A stretch of DNA of 64,000 nucleotides from Kribbella sp. NBC_01245 (lineage in GTDB: Bacteria; Actinomycetota; Actinomycetes; Propionibacteriales; Kribbellaceae), in NCBI RefSeq assembly GCF_036226525.1, contig NZ_CP108487.1, positions 4,526,001-4,590,000 on the forward strand, read 5' to 3'. Shown piece by piece: positions 33,419 to 45,140 of the stretch; the first letter of the stretch is position 1, and each line of letters opens with the position of its first letter. The notes beneath the pieces are model-generated. The model made no database searches, was not told the origin of the DNA, and saw nothing but the letters and a program-made list of their open reading frames with translations. A program made the position numbers and the translations under genes.

Positions 33419-34084
33419 ATGTCCCGACGCCGGATTCTGTCCGCGATCGCCGGAATCGCCACGGCCGCCCTGGCCGTTCCCGCCTTCGCCGCCGCCCCGA
33501 CGGCACAGGCACCCACCACCACGGACGCCGCCACGTTCGTCTCGTCGTACGCCGGATCGCCTGCGGACGAGGCGAACACCAAGGCCTTCTACGACGCCGT
33601 GATGAAGTCGGCCCGCGCCAAGCAGGCCAAGAAGGGCGGCAGTTCCGCGGCCGTCACCGTCACCTACAGCGCGGCCGCGGCGCCGACCTTCGCGTCGGAG
33701 ATCGCCCAGAGCACGCAGATCTGGAACAACGCGGTCGACAACGTGACGCTGGTCGAAGGCAGCGACTACGACTTCAACTACCGCGAGGGCAACGACCCGC
33801 GCGGCTCGTACGCGTCCACCAACGGTCACGGCAGCGGCTACATCTTCCTGGACTACGCGCAGAACCAGGAGTACGACTCCCTCCGCGTCACCGCACACGA
33901 AACCGGCCACGTTCTCGGCCTGCCCGACCACTACTCGGGCCCGTGCAGCGAACTGATGTCCGGCGGCGGCCCCGGCACCTCCTGCACCAACCCGAACCCG
34001 GATGCCGCCGAGCGGTCCAAGGTCGAGCAGCTCTGGGCCAACGGCCTGACCACCACCGGCGGCACCTTCAAGACCGTCCGCTGA
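33419..34084 (+). CDS. Snapalysin-type secreted zinc metalloprotease (M7)
   Basis: 221 residues: signal peptide (RRRILSAIAGIATAALAVPA, cleavage near AFAAAP), a short propeptide, and a small catalytic domain. The zinc motif is HETGHVLGLPDH (HExxHxxGxxD type), followed by YSGPCSELMSGGGPGTSC, which carries the Met-turn and disulfide cysteines of snapalysins. These small enzymes degrade milk casein and other proteins outside Streptomyces relatives. It is monocistronic and followed by a perfect 29-bp hairpin (34161-34254). Confidence 0.9.
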   Translation: MSRRRILSAIAGIATAALAVPAFAAAPTAQAPTTTDAATFVSSYAGSPADEANTKAFYDAVMKSARAKQAKKGGSSAAVTVTYSAAAAPTFASEIAQSTQIWNNAVDNVTLVEGSDYDFNYREGNDPRGSYASTNGHGSGYIFLDYAQNQEYDSLRVTAHETGHVLGLPDHYSGPCSELMSGGGPGTSCTNPNPDAAERSKVEQLWANGLTTTGGTFKTVR

Positions 34085-34160
34085 CTTTCCTCGCCCCTCA
34101 ACCGGAGCCCGGAACCGCCCCTCGGGGGAGCGGCTCCGGGCTCCGCGCTGTCGGTGGTGT

Positions 34161-34254
34161 TTTGCATTCATTCGTCGGAATCCGCCCTCTCAGCCATCGC
34201 GGACCGGTACAGGTCAGCGGCGGGCGAGGGCGGATTCCGACGAATGAATGCAAA
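34161..34254. repeat. Long perfect hairpin, type B copy 1
   Basis: 29-bp perfect stem (left arm 34161-34189 starting TTTGCATTCATTCGTCGG, right arm 34226-34254) with a 36-nt loop. It lies between converging genes (snapalysin and LacI). The stem core is shared with the hairpin at 51279-51383 and, with paired changes in the middle ten positions, with the centre of the type A element at 20608. It could act as a bidirectional terminator but is far longer than needed. Confidence 0.85.
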
Positions 34255-34273
34255 GACCTGCGGCTGCGTCGGA

Positions 34274-35290
34274 CTAGTGGGAGGGGCCGGTGGAGCCGCG
34301 GACTACGAGTTCTGGGCGGAAGAGGAATTCGGTGTGGGGGGTGGCGTGGCCGCGGATTTCCTCGATCAGGGCCTGTACGGCGGCCAGGCCGATGGCGTTG
34401 ACGGGTTGGCGGACCGTGGTGAGCGGCGGGTCGGTGAACTCCATCATCGGAGCGTCGTCGTAGCCGACCACCGAGAGATCGCCCGGTACCGAGAGACCGC
34501 GCTGGCGGGCCGCGCGGATGACCCCGAGCGCCATCATGTCGGAGCCGCAGACTACCGCGCTCACGCCCTTGTCCAACAAGGGTTGCGCGGCGGCCGCGCC
34601 ACCTTCGACGCCGAACATGCTGAGCTCCACCAACTCGTCCACGTCCGCGTCGGACAGACCGAGCTGTGCCTTCATGGTGGTGCGGTAGCCGGCGAGTTTG
34701 CGCTGTACGACCAGGAATCGCTCAGCGCCGGAGGCGAACCCGATCCGTCGGTGGCCGAGGGCAACGAGATGGCTGACGGCCAGTTCCATCGCGGCGAACT
34801 CGTCAGAGGAGATGAAGGGCGCGTCGACGCCGGGCAGGTAGCCGTTCAGGAAGACGACGGGCAGATTGCGTTCGACCAGGGCCTGGTAGCGGGTGTGGTC
34901 GGCGCCGGTGTCGGCGTGCAGACCCGAGACGAAGATGATGCCGGAGACGCCGCGCTCGAGCAGCATCTCGACGTACTCGTCCTCGCTGGCACCCGTGGGC
35001 GACTGCGTGCAGAGCACCGGGGTGTAGCCGCGCTGCGAGAGCGTCGACTCGATCACTTGCGCGAACGCCGGGAAGATCGGGTTGATCAGCTCGGGCATCA
35101 CCAGCCCGACCAGACCGGCCGAACGGCGCCGCAATCGGGACGGCCGCTCGAAACCGAGCACGTCCAGTGCGGTCAGTACTGCCTGACGGGTGTCCTCGGA
35201 GACGCCGGGCTTCCCGTTCAGCACCCGGGACACGGTTGCTTCGCTGACCCCCGCCTTGACCGCGATATCGGCCAATCTTGCTCTGCTCAC
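34274..35290 (-). CDS. LacI-family transcriptional regulator
   Basis: 338 residues. N-terminal LacI helix-turn-helix (RLADIAVKAGVSEATVSRVL, NGKPGVSEDTRQAVL) with hinge helix, then a sugar-binding periplasmic-type domain (GLVGLVMPELINPIFPAFAQ, LTTVRQPVNAIGLAAV). It is a close paralogue of the LacI at 50222. It is divergent from the ABC ATPase gene, with a CTTGCAAG-rich palindrome between them, so it probably represses that gene and itself until the sugar is present. Confidence 0.9.
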   Translation of the reverse strand: MSRARLADIAVKAGVSEATVSRVLNGKPGVSEDTRQAVLTALDVLGFERPSRLRRRSAGLVGLVMPELINPIFPAFAQVIESTLSQRGYTPVLCTQSPTGASEDEYVEMLLERGVSGIIFVSGLHADTGADHTRYQALVERNLPVVFLNGYLPGVDAPFISSDEFAAMELAVSHLVALGHRRIGFASGAERFLVVQRKLAGYRTTMKAQLGLSDADVDELVELSMFGVEGGAAAAQPLLDKGVSAVVCGSDMMALGVIRAARQRGLSVPGDLSVVGYDDAPMMEFTDPPLTTVRQPVNAIGLAAVQALIEEIRGHATPHTEFLFRPELVVRGSTGPSH

Positions 35291-35323
35291 GCGCGAACTC
35301 TAACCATCAGACGCTGAATTTGC

Positions 35324-35347
35324 AGCAAGAACGTGCAAGATCTTGCA
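35324..35347. promoter_or_regulatory. Putative LacI-family operator
   Basis: GCAAGAACG followed by the 14-bp perfect palindrome TGCAAGATCTTGCA (35334-35347). The same GCAAG/CTTGC half-sites occur at 51247-51270 before the paralogous lacI. TTGCAAG-type repeats are known LacI (MalR-type) sites in actinomycete maltose genes. Confidence 0.6.
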
Positions 35348-35522
35348 GCCGCGCGCGTCCCAGGATTGGCCGTTATCGGTCAGACAGGTGAACAGTCCGG
35401 ATATCTCACACGCCGTACCGCTTGTCTGATCGGCCCCGGGCGGTCAGGATGGGCGCACCCCCACCCGGGGGCCTTTACTCGGATCGTCCGGCACGTTCCT
35501 GCCGGTGAAGGAAGGTTTCGTC

Positions 35523-36602
<1,080 letters not shown>

Positions 36603-36624
36603 TAACCAAGGCGTACGACGTACC

Positions 36625-36662
36625 TTCGGCCCCGGCTCCCGCAAGCGAACCGGGGCCGAAGT
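36625..36662. terminator. Bidirectional terminator hairpin
   Basis: 12-bp perfect stem CTTCGGCCCCGG / CCGGGGCCGAAG with a 14-nt loop between the ABC ATPase gene and the converging ABC-2 permease gene. Confidence 0.7.
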
Positions 36663-36685
36663 GCATCCGGGCTTAGGTTCCGGGG

Positions 36686-37663
36686 TTAGGTGACGTCGCG
36701 GCGGCGGAACACCACGGCGCCGAGCACCACGACGACCACGGTCAGGACTGCCAGATAGACAGCGCTATGCCCGAAGGAGAGCTGCTTCTCGAGAGACTCG
36801 CAGTTGAAATAGCCGTCGACCTGGCGGCAGTTCTCCACGTAATACGTCGTACCGTGCTTGATCCAGCTGTCGAAGTTGAGGCGGAGCAGCCAAGGCTGTT
36901 GGTTGCCGACCAGGCCCATGAGCATGCCTTCGACGATCACCAGGTAGGCCATCGCGAGCCCCAGCGCGGCCGCCGTGTGCCGGAACAGACCGCCGATCAC
37001 CACGCCCAGCATCGCCGCGACCGCCGTCAGCAGGGTGACCCGCAGACCGATCTCAGCGAAATCGCCCCAGCGCTCTCCCGTCATTCCCGCGGTCGAGCCG
37101 TTCCGGTCGATGATGATCCAGCCCCCGGCGATCAGCAGCGCGACAAACCCGATCGCCATCGGCACCAGACCGGCAAACGCCGCCGACAGTTTGCTGGCGT
37201 AGACCCGCAGCCGCCGCGGCTCGAACGTCAGCCAGCTCCCGAGCGCGCCGCTGCTGTACTCGGCGCCGATGAACCCCGCGCCGAGCAGGAACGCGATGAA
37301 CAACAGCAGGTACGTCCCCCCGAGCAGGTACGACGGCATGGCCTCGGAGAACACGGTCTCCGGTTTGATCCAGTCCTCCCAGCGCGGCGGCACCATCTGG
37401 TCGCAGCCCATCGCGGCCGCGGGGTCGGTCTCCTTCTGCTTGGCCTCCTGGAGCTTGCACTGCTCCAGATCGGCCGGGAACGACTTCGAATAGCGATCGA
37501 ACTCGATCCGGGACGCGGCCACCTGGTCGGCGGGCAACGGCTTGGATTCCTGGTACGTCGCGAACAGCATCAGCCCCGAACCGAGCAGTGCCGCCACCAA
37601 CCCGATCAGGGTCAATCGGCGAGCGAACAACCGGCGCAGCTCGACCTTCGTCAGGCGGATCAT
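36686..37663 (-). CDS. ABC-2 type transporter permease
   Basis: 325 residues, about six membrane helices with a large loop between helices 1 and 2 (extracellular, with KQKETDPAAAMGCDQMVPPR), and GAGFIGAEYSSGALGSWLTF, the typical ABC-2 segment with a conserved Glu. Its ATG overlaps the ATPase stop by 4 bp. The pair forms an export-type ABC system; substrate (drug, lipid or peptide) cannot be told. Confidence 0.87.
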   Translation of the reverse strand: MIRLTKVELRRLFARRLTLIGLVAALLGSGLMLFATYQESKPLPADQVAASRIEFDRYSKSFPADLEQCKLQEAKQKETDPAAAMGCDQMVPPRWEDWIKPETVFSEAMPSYLLGGTYLLLFIAFLLGAGFIGAEYSSGALGSWLTFEPRRLRVYASKLSAAFAGLVPMAIGFVALLIAGGWIIIDRNGSTAGMTGERWGDFAEIGLRVTLLTAVAAMLGVVIGGLFRHTAAALGLAMAYLVIVEGMLMGLVGNQQPWLLRLNFDSWIKHGTTYYVENCRQVDGYFNCESLEKQLSFGHSAVYLAVLTVVVVVLGAVVFRRRDVT

Positions 37664-38598
37664 CGGTCACCACCCAGCCCCTCACCGGCGGTGAGTTCGA
37701 GGAAGACCGACTCGAGCCCGGCTCGCACCGGCACCAGCTCGGACACGTACAAACCCTGCTGCGCAAGGCGTTTCGTCACTTCGGCCGACTCGCTGGCACC
37801 CTCCACGAGGAGGTGCTGGCCGTCGGGCCGGACCGTCAGCCCGCCCTCGGTCAACACCCGGGTGGCGCCGACGAGATCGGAGACACCGACGCGAACCGTG
37901 GTGGCCGTGGTTGAACCGATGACCTCCGCGACCGTGCCGGACGCGAGCAGCCGGCCGTGCCCGATGATCGAGACCGTGTCGGCGACCTGCTCGACCTCGG
38001 CCAGGATGTGACTGCTGACCAAGACGGTCTTACCCGCGTCACCGAGACCGCGCATCGTCTCGCGAATCTCCCGGATACCCGCCGGGTCGAGGCCGTTGGT
38101 CGGCTCGTCGAAGATCAGCAGATCCGGCTCCTTGAGTAGGGTGGCCGCGATCGCGAGGCGCTGTTTCATCCCCAGCGAGTACGTCTTGAACTTGTCCTTG
38201 CCGCGATCCCCGAGCGCCGTCTCCTCGAGCACCTCGCCGACCCGGCGCCGCGGCGTCCCGATCGCGTCGGCCAGTAGCTCCAGGTTGCGGCGGCCGCTGA
38301 AGGCCGGGAAGAACTTCGGCGACTCGACGATCGCGCCCACCCGTGCGACGACCTCGGGAAGGTGCTCGGGCACCGGCCGGCCGAAGACCGACATCGTGCC
38401 GGCGTCGGCCCGGATCAGGCCGAGCAACATCCGGATCGAGGTGGTCTTACCCGAACCGTTCGGCCCGAGGAAGCCGTGCACACCTCCCACGGGCACCTGC
38501 AGATCCAGCCCCTGCACCGCGACGACGCGTTTACCGCGCAGCGTCCGATAGGTCTTCCGCAGCCCGTGTGTGTCGATTGCGAGCTCTGACGTCGCCAC
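37660..38598 (-). CDS. ABC-2 type transporter ATP-binding protein
   Basis: 312 residues. Walker A GPNGSGKTT, signature YSLGMKQRLAIAATLL, Walker B LLIFDEPTNGLDPAG and the DrrA/CcmA-like C-terminal extension. GTG 38598 is chosen because GAGGCGGTGGA precedes it; the frame is open to 38688 without ABC-like sequence. Works with the overlapping permease. Confidence 0.9.
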   Translation of the reverse strand: MATSELAIDTHGLRKTYRTLRGKRVVAVQGLDLQVPVGGVHGFLGPNGSGKTTSIRMLLGLIRADAGTMSVFGRPVPEHLPEVVARVGAIVESPKFFPAFSGRRNLELLADAIGTPRRRVGEVLEETALGDRGKDKFKTYSLGMKQRLAIAATLLKEPDLLIFDEPTNGLDPAGIREIRETMRGLGDAGKTVLVSSHILAEVEQVADTVSIIGHGRLLASGTVAEVIGSTTATTVRVGVSDLVGATRVLTEGGLTVRPDGQHLLVEGASESAEVTKRLAQQGLYVSELVPVRAGLESVFLELTAGEGLGGDR

Positions 38599-38691
38599 TT
38601 CCACCGCCTCATCCCAAGAACACCGCACCGGCGCTCCTGAAAGGAGACGCCGGTACGGCCCATTTTGTTGCTCCTGGTCACGAACCAATTG

Positions 38692-39033
38692 CTACGGGCG
38701 CTGACCAACCCTGTTGACGATGGACTCGCGCTGGGTCGACAGCGTCAGTACGTCGCCGGCTTTCTGCCCGTCCTCCGGGAAGTCCCGCAGCAGTACGTCG
38801 CGATCGCCCCGGTATTCGCCGGTCGCCGGATCGACGATGAACTCGATCCACTTGACGTCACTCGCCACCCCGAAGGCAATACCCCGGCGGCCGGCGAGAT
38901 CCTTGGTCTCGACCGCCCGCAAGCCCGGGAACTGGGCGACCGCACGGAAGATCGTCGTGCGTACGTCGTTCGGAATGGCGGGATTGCCGAACAGGTCGGC
39001 GATCTCACGGATCGACTGGGCGTCACTCGTCAT
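38692..39033 (-). CDS. Truncated paralogue of the neighbouring CU044_5270-like protein
   Basis: 113 residues corresponding only to the last third of the gene at 39130-40245: REIADLFGNPAIPNDVRTTI aligns with RQFLEMPRMPADVRRALLGA, WIEFIVDPATGEYRGDRDVL with WAIDMIVDEKTGAYLGQRTA, and both end in GQRP. It has no signal or membrane segment. It is probably a partial tandem duplication, either a decaying copy or a stand-alone domain. The 97 bp separating the two contain another short open frame without a clear start. Confidence 0.55.
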   Translation of the reverse strand: MTSDAQSIREIADLFGNPAIPNDVRTTIFRAVAQFPGLRAVETKDLAGRRGIAFGVASDVKWIEFIVDPATGEYRGDRDVLLRDFPEDGQKAGDVLTLSTQRESIVNRVGQRP

Positions 39034-39129
39034 GCCGGACCACCTTGCCCGCCGGCACCGGCACAACCGGCCAGACCTTGTCCGCAATCGCCAGCAGCCG
39101 CGCCCTCGAAAGGAGGCGGGCCTCATCCG

Positions 39130-40245
39130 CTACGGACGCTGCCCCATCCCGTCGACGATCACCTCCTGAACAGAGGTGCGCTCAACGATTCCGGGCGGGC
39201 CCGCGTAGGCGATCTCGATCCTGTTGGCGGTTCGTTGACCGAGATAGGCACCTGTCTTCTCGTCGACGATCATGTCGATCGCCCAGTCAGTCGTCTCATA
39301 GCGGAACGCCGTTCCGATCCGGCCGGACTGGTCCGCCACGTTCTCGACGACGCGGAGATTCGGCAGCAACGCCAGCGCACCCAAGAGCGCCCGCCGTACA
39401 TCCGCCGGCATCCTCGGCATCTCGAGGAACTGGCGTAGCTCGTGCAGGACCATGGAGTCCCGCCGGCCCGCTGGGCCCGCGCCCGGCGCTCGAAGCTGTG
39501 CGAGCAGCTTTTCCGGATCCCTCGGCAGCTTGGCCAGGAAGTCCGGCGTCGCCCGACCCAATCCGTGCTCCCTGCGGCAGCTCGGCTTTGAGCCCCAATC
39601 TCCGCAAGGCGCCTCTTTGATCTCGACCTTGGGCTTGCGGTAGGGCGGCGGCGAGGCAGTCGATTGAAAGTGCTGGTCGCCGTAGGTGTAGACCCTGCGC
39701 CAGGTATCGGTCATCCGGGCCGGCACCCAGTACTCCGTCTTGTAGACATAGTTGATCGTCCTAGAGGTTGCCCAATCACCCGGATCCGGCGAGACATAGG
39801 TCCCGGGCGGGGGCGTGGTCATCAACCGGGCCGGCGGGGTGTATCCCTTGGCCTGCTGCACGCTGTGGTTGTACCTCCTGATGATCAGATAGGAGTACTG
39901 GCCCGCGCGCGGAGCCGGCAGGGGCTTGATCCTCGCCGCGGCGGCCATCAACCGTTCGCGCGCCTCGGTCCCGCTATCGCTCGGGTCAGGCCTATCCGCG
40001 GAAATCACCTGCTGTACGACGACCGCGCTACCGATCAGCGCGAGTACTGCGGCAGCGGCGACCAGCGCGCCACCCCAGCCGCCCCAGCGCCGACTCAAGC
40101 CCACGGGCGCGTTCGACACCTTCGCCACCAGGGCCTGCCGGGCGCTCGCCAGGTCCGGCTCTACTCCGCGTTCCGCTCGCAGGGCGCCAAGCGCATTGTC
40201 GAGGTCGTCGTCCGACCAGATCGGACGTACGTTCTTGTCGGTCAT
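39130..40245 (-). CDS. CU044_5270-type membrane-anchored protein paired with ECF sigma factor
   Basis: 371 residues. A cytoplasmic N-terminus (about 1-60) is followed by one membrane segment (GALVAAAAVLALIGSAVVVQQV) and a large extracytoplasmic domain (GQYSYLIIRRYNHSVQQ, WRRVYTYGDQHFQS). Its ATG overlaps the sigma stop by 1 bp (TGATG). Proteins of this family regularly follow ECF sigma genes in actinobacteria and are thought to act like anti-sigma factors or downstream envelope sensors; this role is inferred. Confidence 0.8.
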   Translation of the reverse strand: MTDKNVRPIWSDDDLDNALGALRAERGVEPDLASARQALVAKVSNAPVGLSRRWGGWGGALVAAAAVLALIGSAVVVQQVISADRPDPSDSGTEARERLMAAAARIKPLPAPRAGQYSYLIIRRYNHSVQQAKGYTPPARLMTTPPPGTYVSPDPGDWATSRTINYVYKTEYWVPARMTDTWRRVYTYGDQHFQSTASPPPYRKPKVEIKEAPCGDWGSKPSCRREHGLGRATPDFLAKLPRDPEKLLAQLRAPGAGPAGRRDSMVLHELRQFLEMPRMPADVRRALLGALALLPNLRVVENVADQSGRIGTAFRYETTDWAIDMIVDEKTGAYLGQRTANRIEIAYAGPPGIVERTSVQEVIVDGMGQRP

Positions 40246-40862
40246 CACGCTTCGCCTCCGTCCGGAGAGTTCGGGGAGTTCAGGGGTGCCGTGGCACGCA
40301 GCCGCCGGCGGACTCGGTGCAACCGGGATCGCACCGTGCCGACCGGGATACCCAGCGCCTCGGCCACCTCGACCGTGCTGAGCTCGGCCCAAGAGGTCAG
40401 CAGCAGTACGTCGCGGTCGCCGTCACTCAGATCCGCCAACGCCGGCGCGAGTTGTCGCGCCATCGCCTGGGCGTCGACCCGATCGGCCACCTGACCGTCA
40501 TGCCCCGCCTGGGTGCCCGCCCGACCGTCGACCTTCGCCAGGGCCCGGAGCGCGCGAACCTCCTGACGCGCGTGCCGGCGAGCCAGGTTGGTGGCGATGC
40601 CGTACAGCCAAGCACGCACCACCGCCGCCTGCGGGTCGTACCGTCGCCGCTGCCGGAAGGCCGCCAGGAAGGTCTCGCTGACCAGGTCGTGCGCGGTGTC
40701 GGCACCCACTCGGCGGCTCAGATACCGATACAGCTGATCGGCGTACGTATCGAAGAGGCGGCCGAACTCCCCGGCCGAATCGGGCCCGGCGAGATCGGGG
40801 CGGTCTTCGCCGTACTGGGTGCCGATATCGACCTCCGAAGCGCCGCGTTGGGTCATCGTCAT
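40245..40862 (-). CDS. ECF RNA polymerase sigma factor
   Basis: 205 residues with sigma region 2 (FGRLFDTYADQLYRYLSRRV, DLVSETFLAAFRQRRRYDP, RAWLYGIATNLARRH) and region 4 (ALADLSDGDRDVLLLTSWAE, LGIPVGTVRSRLHRVRRRL). The linker carries the usual short acidic/polar stretch. It is co-translated with the CU044_5270-type protein, forming an extracytoplasmic stress-response pair. Its target promoters are unknown. Confidence 0.9.
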   Translation of the reverse strand: MTMTQRGASEVDIGTQYGEDRPDLAGPDSAGEFGRLFDTYADQLYRYLSRRVGADTAHDLVSETFLAAFRQRRRYDPQAAVVRAWLYGIATNLARRHARQEVRALRALAKVDGRAGTQAGHDGQVADRVDAQAMARQLAPALADLSDGDRDVLLLTSWAELSTVEVAEALGIPVGTVRSRLHRVRRRLRATAPLNSPNSPDGGEA

Positions 40863-40939
40863 AACCCTCCTTGCCCGGACACCTCGCCCGCGTTCACGCG
40901 GAATCCGGCCAGGTTGCCACCCCGATTGGGTCAGCAGAC

Positions 40940-41002
40940 TTGCGCGGCATACCCTGAGGGGGTACCGTAACGAACGTTGGTCGATACCCCCACGGGGTAA
41001 TC
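40940..41002 (+). promoter_or_regulatory. Copper operon promoter with two CsoR operators
   Basis: Two GC-centred pseudo-palindromes with the CsoR pattern (TACCCC-n-GGGGTA) lie before csoR: CATACCCTGAGGGGGTACCG at 40948-40967 and GATACCCCCACGGGGTAATC at 40983-41002. A possible promoter, TTGCGC (40940-40945), 17-nt spacer, TACCGT (40963-40968), would be covered by the first site, giving repression without copper. Confidence 0.7.
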
Positions 41003-41029
41003 AACACCGCCAGACCTGGGAGGAACACC

Positions 41030-41326
41030 ATGACCACCGAGCACACCCACGGCTACAGCGCCGAGAAGACCAGCCACCTCAAGCGGCTGCGCCGGATCGA
41101 GGGCCAGGTCCGTGGCCTGCAGCGGATGGTCGAGGAGGACAAGTACTGCATCGACATCCTCACCCAGGTCTCGGCCGCGACGAAGGCGCTGCAGTCGTTC
41201 TCGCTCGAGCTGCTCGACGAGCACCTGCAGCACTGTGTCGTCGAGGCCGCCCAGCGCGGCGGCTCCGAGGCAGAGGAGAAGGTCCGCGAGGCCTCCGACG
41301 CCATCGCCCGCCTCGTCCGTAGCTGA
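41030..41326 (+). CDS. csoR: Copper-sensing transcriptional repressor CsoR
   Basis: 98 residues, all-helical CsoR/RcnR family (DUF156). The Cu(I) ligands are present with exact spacing: Cys40, His65 and Cys69 (C-x24-H-x3-C) in KYCIDILTQ and LDEHLQHC. The N-terminal basic helix is RLRRIEGQVRGLQR. Cu(I) binding releases it from DNA. It heads the operon and overlaps its own control region, so it is autoregulated. Ribosome binding site GGGAGGA. Confidence 0.95.
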   Translation: MTTEHTHGYSAEKTSHLKRLRRIEGQVRGLQRMVEEDKYCIDILTQVSAATKALQSFSLELLDEHLQHCVVEAAQRGGSEAEEKVREASDAIARLVRS

Positions 41327-41364
41327 TCGATCCCTGAAAACCACGAGCTAGGAGAAGAACTGTC

Positions 41365-41583
41365 ATGGCAACCACGACCTACGCGGTGAACGGTATGACC
41401 TGCGGCCACTGCACCTCCGCCGTCACCGAAGAGCTCACCAAACTGGCCGGCGTCCAGGAGGTCACCATCGACCTGGTCAAGGGCGGCACCTCCGCGGTGC
41501 ACGTGGTGAGCGAGACCAATCTGGACGAGTCCCTCGTGCGCGCCGCCGTCGACGAGGCCGGCTACGAGCTGACCGCGTCATGA
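41365..41583 (+). CDS. copZ: CopZ-type copper chaperone
   Basis: 72-residue single HMA domain with the metal motif GMTCGHC at residues 10-16 and the ferredoxin-like fold pattern (EELTKLAGVQEVTIDLV, VRAAVDEAGYEL). It binds Cu(I) and hands it to the P-type ATPase and perhaps to CsoR. 38 bp after csoR; overlaps the next gene by 4 bp (ATGA). Ribosome binding site AGGAGAAG. Confidence 0.9.
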   Translation: MATTTYAVNGMTCGHCTSAVTEELTKLAGVQEVTIDLVKGGTSAVHVVSETNLDESLVRAAVDEAGYELTAS

Positions 41584-42536
41584 CCCGCGGCGTCGCGCTC
41601 AAGCTCGCGGGTTTCGCCGGTGCGCTACTGCTCGCCTTCGGCGGTGCCTTCGCGCTCGGTGGTGCCTTCGATCCGGTCGCGGACGCCGCTCCCGAGGCCG
41701 CGCCGCATACCGAGACCACCGAAGGTCCGGCACACGGCGAAGGGCACAGCGAGACGGGCGGCTCGACCCAGCCGCCCGGTCTCGCGATCTCCGAGGCCGG
41801 TTACACGCTGGTCCCGGCGCAGACGTCGTTCGCCGCGACCGGACCGATCCCCTTCAAGTTCAAGATCATCGGCCCGGACGGCAAACCCCTCACGTCGTAC
41901 CAGGTGACACATGAGAAGGACCTGCACCTGATCGTCGTACGGCGTGACCTGGCCGGGTTCAAGCACGTGCACCCGACGCGGGCCGCCGATGGCACCTGGA
42001 GCATCCCGTTCGACTTCACCGCCGGCGGGACGTGGCGGGTCTTCGCGGACTTCGCGCCCGCGGCCCTCGGGCGGACGTTGACGCTGGGTGCGGACGTTAC
42101 CGTGGCGGGTCTGTTCAAGCCCGTCCCGTTGCCCCGGGCAACCACTACGACCAATGTCGAGGGGTACGACGTAACGCTGGCGGGTAGTCCTGTCGCCGGC
42201 AAGGAGTCGGAGCTGACTTTCACCGTACGACGCAATGGCGCGCCGGTGGCCGACCTGGAGCCGTACCTGGGCGCCTACGGGCACCTGGTCTCGTTGCGCT
42301 CTGGCGATCTGGCCTACCTGCACACGCACCCGACCGAGGATGCCGTTGCCGGCGGCAAGGGTGGTCCGGAGATCAAGTTCGGCACGACCTTCCCGACGGA
42401 CGGGCTCTACCGGCTTTATCTGGACTTCAAGCACGGCGGCGCGGTCCGGACGGCCGAGTTCACGGTCTCACTAGGGGCCTCGGGCAACCAGCCGATCCCG
42501 ACGCCCACCGAAGACACGACCCCGCACGGGCACTGA
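41580..42536 (+). CDS. Exported His-rich protein of the copper operon
   Basis: 318 residues with an N-terminal membrane anchor or signal (LKLAGFAGALLLAFGGAFAL) and an acidic/His linker (HTETTEGPAHGEGHSE). Two beta-rich parts carry conserved His clusters: THEKDLHLIVV, FKHVHP, and GAYGHLVSLRSGDLAYLHTH; the C-terminus ends HGH. Translational coupling to the chaperone and position before copA suggest periplasm-side (extracytoplasmic) copper binding or delivery. This is inference; I do not recognise an experimentally described family. Confidence 0.75.
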   Translation: MTRGVALKLAGFAGALLLAFGGAFALGGAFDPVADAAPEAAPHTETTEGPAHGEGHSETGGSTQPPGLAISEAGYTLVPAQTSFAATGPIPFKFKIIGPDGKPLTSYQVTHEKDLHLIVVRRDLAGFKHVHPTRAADGTWSIPFDFTAGGTWRVFADFAPAALGRTLTLGADVTVAGLFKPVPLPRATTTTNVEGYDVTLAGSPVAGKESELTFTVRRNGAPVADLEPYLGAYGHLVSLRSGDLAYLHTHPTEDAVAGGKGGPEIKFGTTFPTDGLYRLYLDFKHGGAVRTAEFTVSLGASGNQPIPTPTEDTTPHGH

Positions 42537-42561
42537 CCCAGGTATCACGAGAGGAGGACAC

Positions 42562-44814
<2,253 letters not shown>

Positions 44815-44817
44815 CCG

Positions 44818-44861
44818 TGTGACCGTACGCCGACATTCCGAAATGTCGGCGTGTGGTCACA
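44818..44861. terminator. Terminator-like hairpin after the copper operon
   Basis: TGTGACC and ACGCCGACATT arms (7 + 11 bp with a 2-bp mismatch between them) pair with their complement around a 4-nt centre, immediately after the copA stop and before the type A element. Confidence 0.6.
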
Positions 44862-44870
44862 TCTTGTATC

Positions 44871-45140
44871 CCGTTCATCGGACCCTTGTGACGCGGCGTG
44901 TCGCCCATCATCGGACTCTTCTGACCAGGGCGACGGGCCCTTCCGCACTTTGCATTCATTCGTCGGAATCCGCCCTCACCCGTCTGCTGGCCCGCACCGT
45001 TTCGCCTCACCCTGTGGACCTGGCGATCCGCCTGGCCGAATCGCCGTGCAGGCACTGCCTGGCATGCAAAGTGCGGCATCCCGATGGTCACAAGGGTCCG
45101 ATGATGCGCGACACGCCGCGTCACAAGGGTCCGATGACGG
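44871..45140. repeat. Palindromic element type A, copy 3 (270 bp)
   Basis: Left arm 44871-44926 and right arm 45086-45140 are about 55-bp inverted repeats differing at only a few positions. Each holds two direct copies of TCATCGGACCCTTGTGAC separated by GCGGCGTGTCGC(G/C)CA. The interior begins CCGCACTTTGCATTCATTCG and carries the type B stem arm, but only 13 bp of it is matched near the right arm (ATGCAAAGTGCGG). The right end directly abuts the TAA stop of the GH13 gene. Confidence 0.82.
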
